Assembly: GCA_002418865.1 (NCBI GenBank)
Contig: DIEY01000076.1
Location: forward strand, 1-5,137
Length of the DNA stretch: 5,137 nt
Direction of reading: 5' to 3'
DNA from: Bacteroidales bacterium UBA5762
GTDB taxonomy: Bacteria > Bacteroidota > Bacteroidia > Bacteroidales > TTA-H9
Below the pieces are notes generated by a model, which was given only the letters and a program-made list of their open reading frames with translations, was not told the origin of the DNA and searched no databases. The position numbers were made by a program, and so were the translations under genes. Shown here in pieces: positions 4,727 through 5,137 of the stretch. How positions within the stretch are numbered: the stretch's first letter is position 1; every line of letters starts with the position of its first letter.

Positions 4727-5137
4727 TTAAATATTCCTGATATCCCTCCACATCCAAACTACCCGACCTACACACAACTCCTGCCAGTCCTGATAGGATT
4801 GATCGGGTACATATAATTCTCACTGATCAGAACAAACCCCTTCCCTTTTTCCCATATTCGAATCCGTTTGATGGCTGCGATATCAATCCCACCCTCCGGG
4901 ATATTCACGCAATAAATCTTCTCTTCGATGTGCTCCTTGTCGTCAAGATCAACCACCACAATTGACCCTTTTGGAATAATCGGTTCCCTAAAGTCTCCGC
5001 AACACCTCAAAGCGGCCCTTGAATATTCATCAAATGATATCCTATGCAGATATGTTATCAGAATGTCACAATGTATATTATTTTTCTTCCGCTGATCTGC
5101 AAAATCAAACACCGTTTCATTTATTAATTCATATCCC
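4727..5137 (-). pseudogene. S24/LexA-CI-type repressor, 3' part, frameshifted and lacking catalytic Ser
   Basis: The frame is open to the window edge, so the 5' part, normally a helix-turn-helix DNA-binding domain, lies outside. The visible part is an S24 peptidase-like domain: GDFREPIIPKGSIVVVDL, then EEKIYCVN, AAIKRIRIW with the expected catalytic Lys, and GFVLISENYMYPINP. In functional members the first motif is GDSMEP; here the Ser nucleophile is Phe (TTT at 4990-4992) and Met is Arg, each one base change away. The reading frame then ends early at a TAG (4767-4769 region). A shift near 4795-4797 recovers YQDWQELC and VGRVVWMWRDI, the usual last strand, ending in TAA at 4727-4729. Intact relatives are phage or SOS-type repressors that cleave themselves on RecA activation; this one could not. 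Other active homologues, or a sequencing error for the frameshift, remain possible. Confidence 0.78.

Noticed and set aside
4641..4823. Minus-strand ORF of 60 codons after the repressor
   Set aside because: It is in the third frame across the repressor tail. The other shifted frame gives VGRVVWMWRDI, which matches the S24 domain end, whereas this one matches nothing.

Overview
The window looks like an accessory island of a Gram-negative bacterium. The Gram-negative call rests on a small lipoprotein with Gly after the lipobox Cys, which suits the outer membrane, on two Sec-exported SH3-type proteins, and on an envelope domain resembling the BamE/SmpA pattern. I cannot name the species. All recognisable genes lie on the minus strand. 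Base composition is mosaic: sampled stretches of the restriction gene are about 30% G+C (661-720 and 1141-1200), while the middle of the SH3 gene is about 53% (2401-2520).

In transcription order (high to low coordinates): 4727-5137 holds the 3' part of an S24/LexA-CI-type repressor. It has lost its catalytic Ser and carries a frameshift near the end. 4307-4612 is a decayed three-repeat ankyrin gene with a TAG stop and compensating frameshifts. It runs in frame into an intact exported SH3/coiled-coil/SmpA-like gene at 3662-4291, whose real start is a GTG at 4291. 3436-3607 is a short non-coding element with terminal inverted repeats and a 9-bp target duplication, which looks like a MITE. Three small envelope genes follow: a lipoprotein (3187-3402), a membrane zinc-ribbon protein of LITAF-like layout (2870-3106) and an exported SH3 protein (2220-2756). 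After about 320 bases without a gene, a well-formed promoter drives an Mrr-type restriction endonuclease with long coiled coils (20-1897).

The only clear function is DNA restriction by the Mrr-type protein, probably type IV-like defence. It has its own promoter. The envelope genes may be co-transcribed, but nothing in the sequence ties them to restriction. The decayed repressor, decayed ankyrin gene, MITE and mixed composition point to repeated insertion and decay rather than one conserved operon. I see no CRISPR array, tRNA, rRNA or intact transposase. The most distinctive new item is the MITE-like element; the most useful annotation correction is the ankyrin/SH3 junction.
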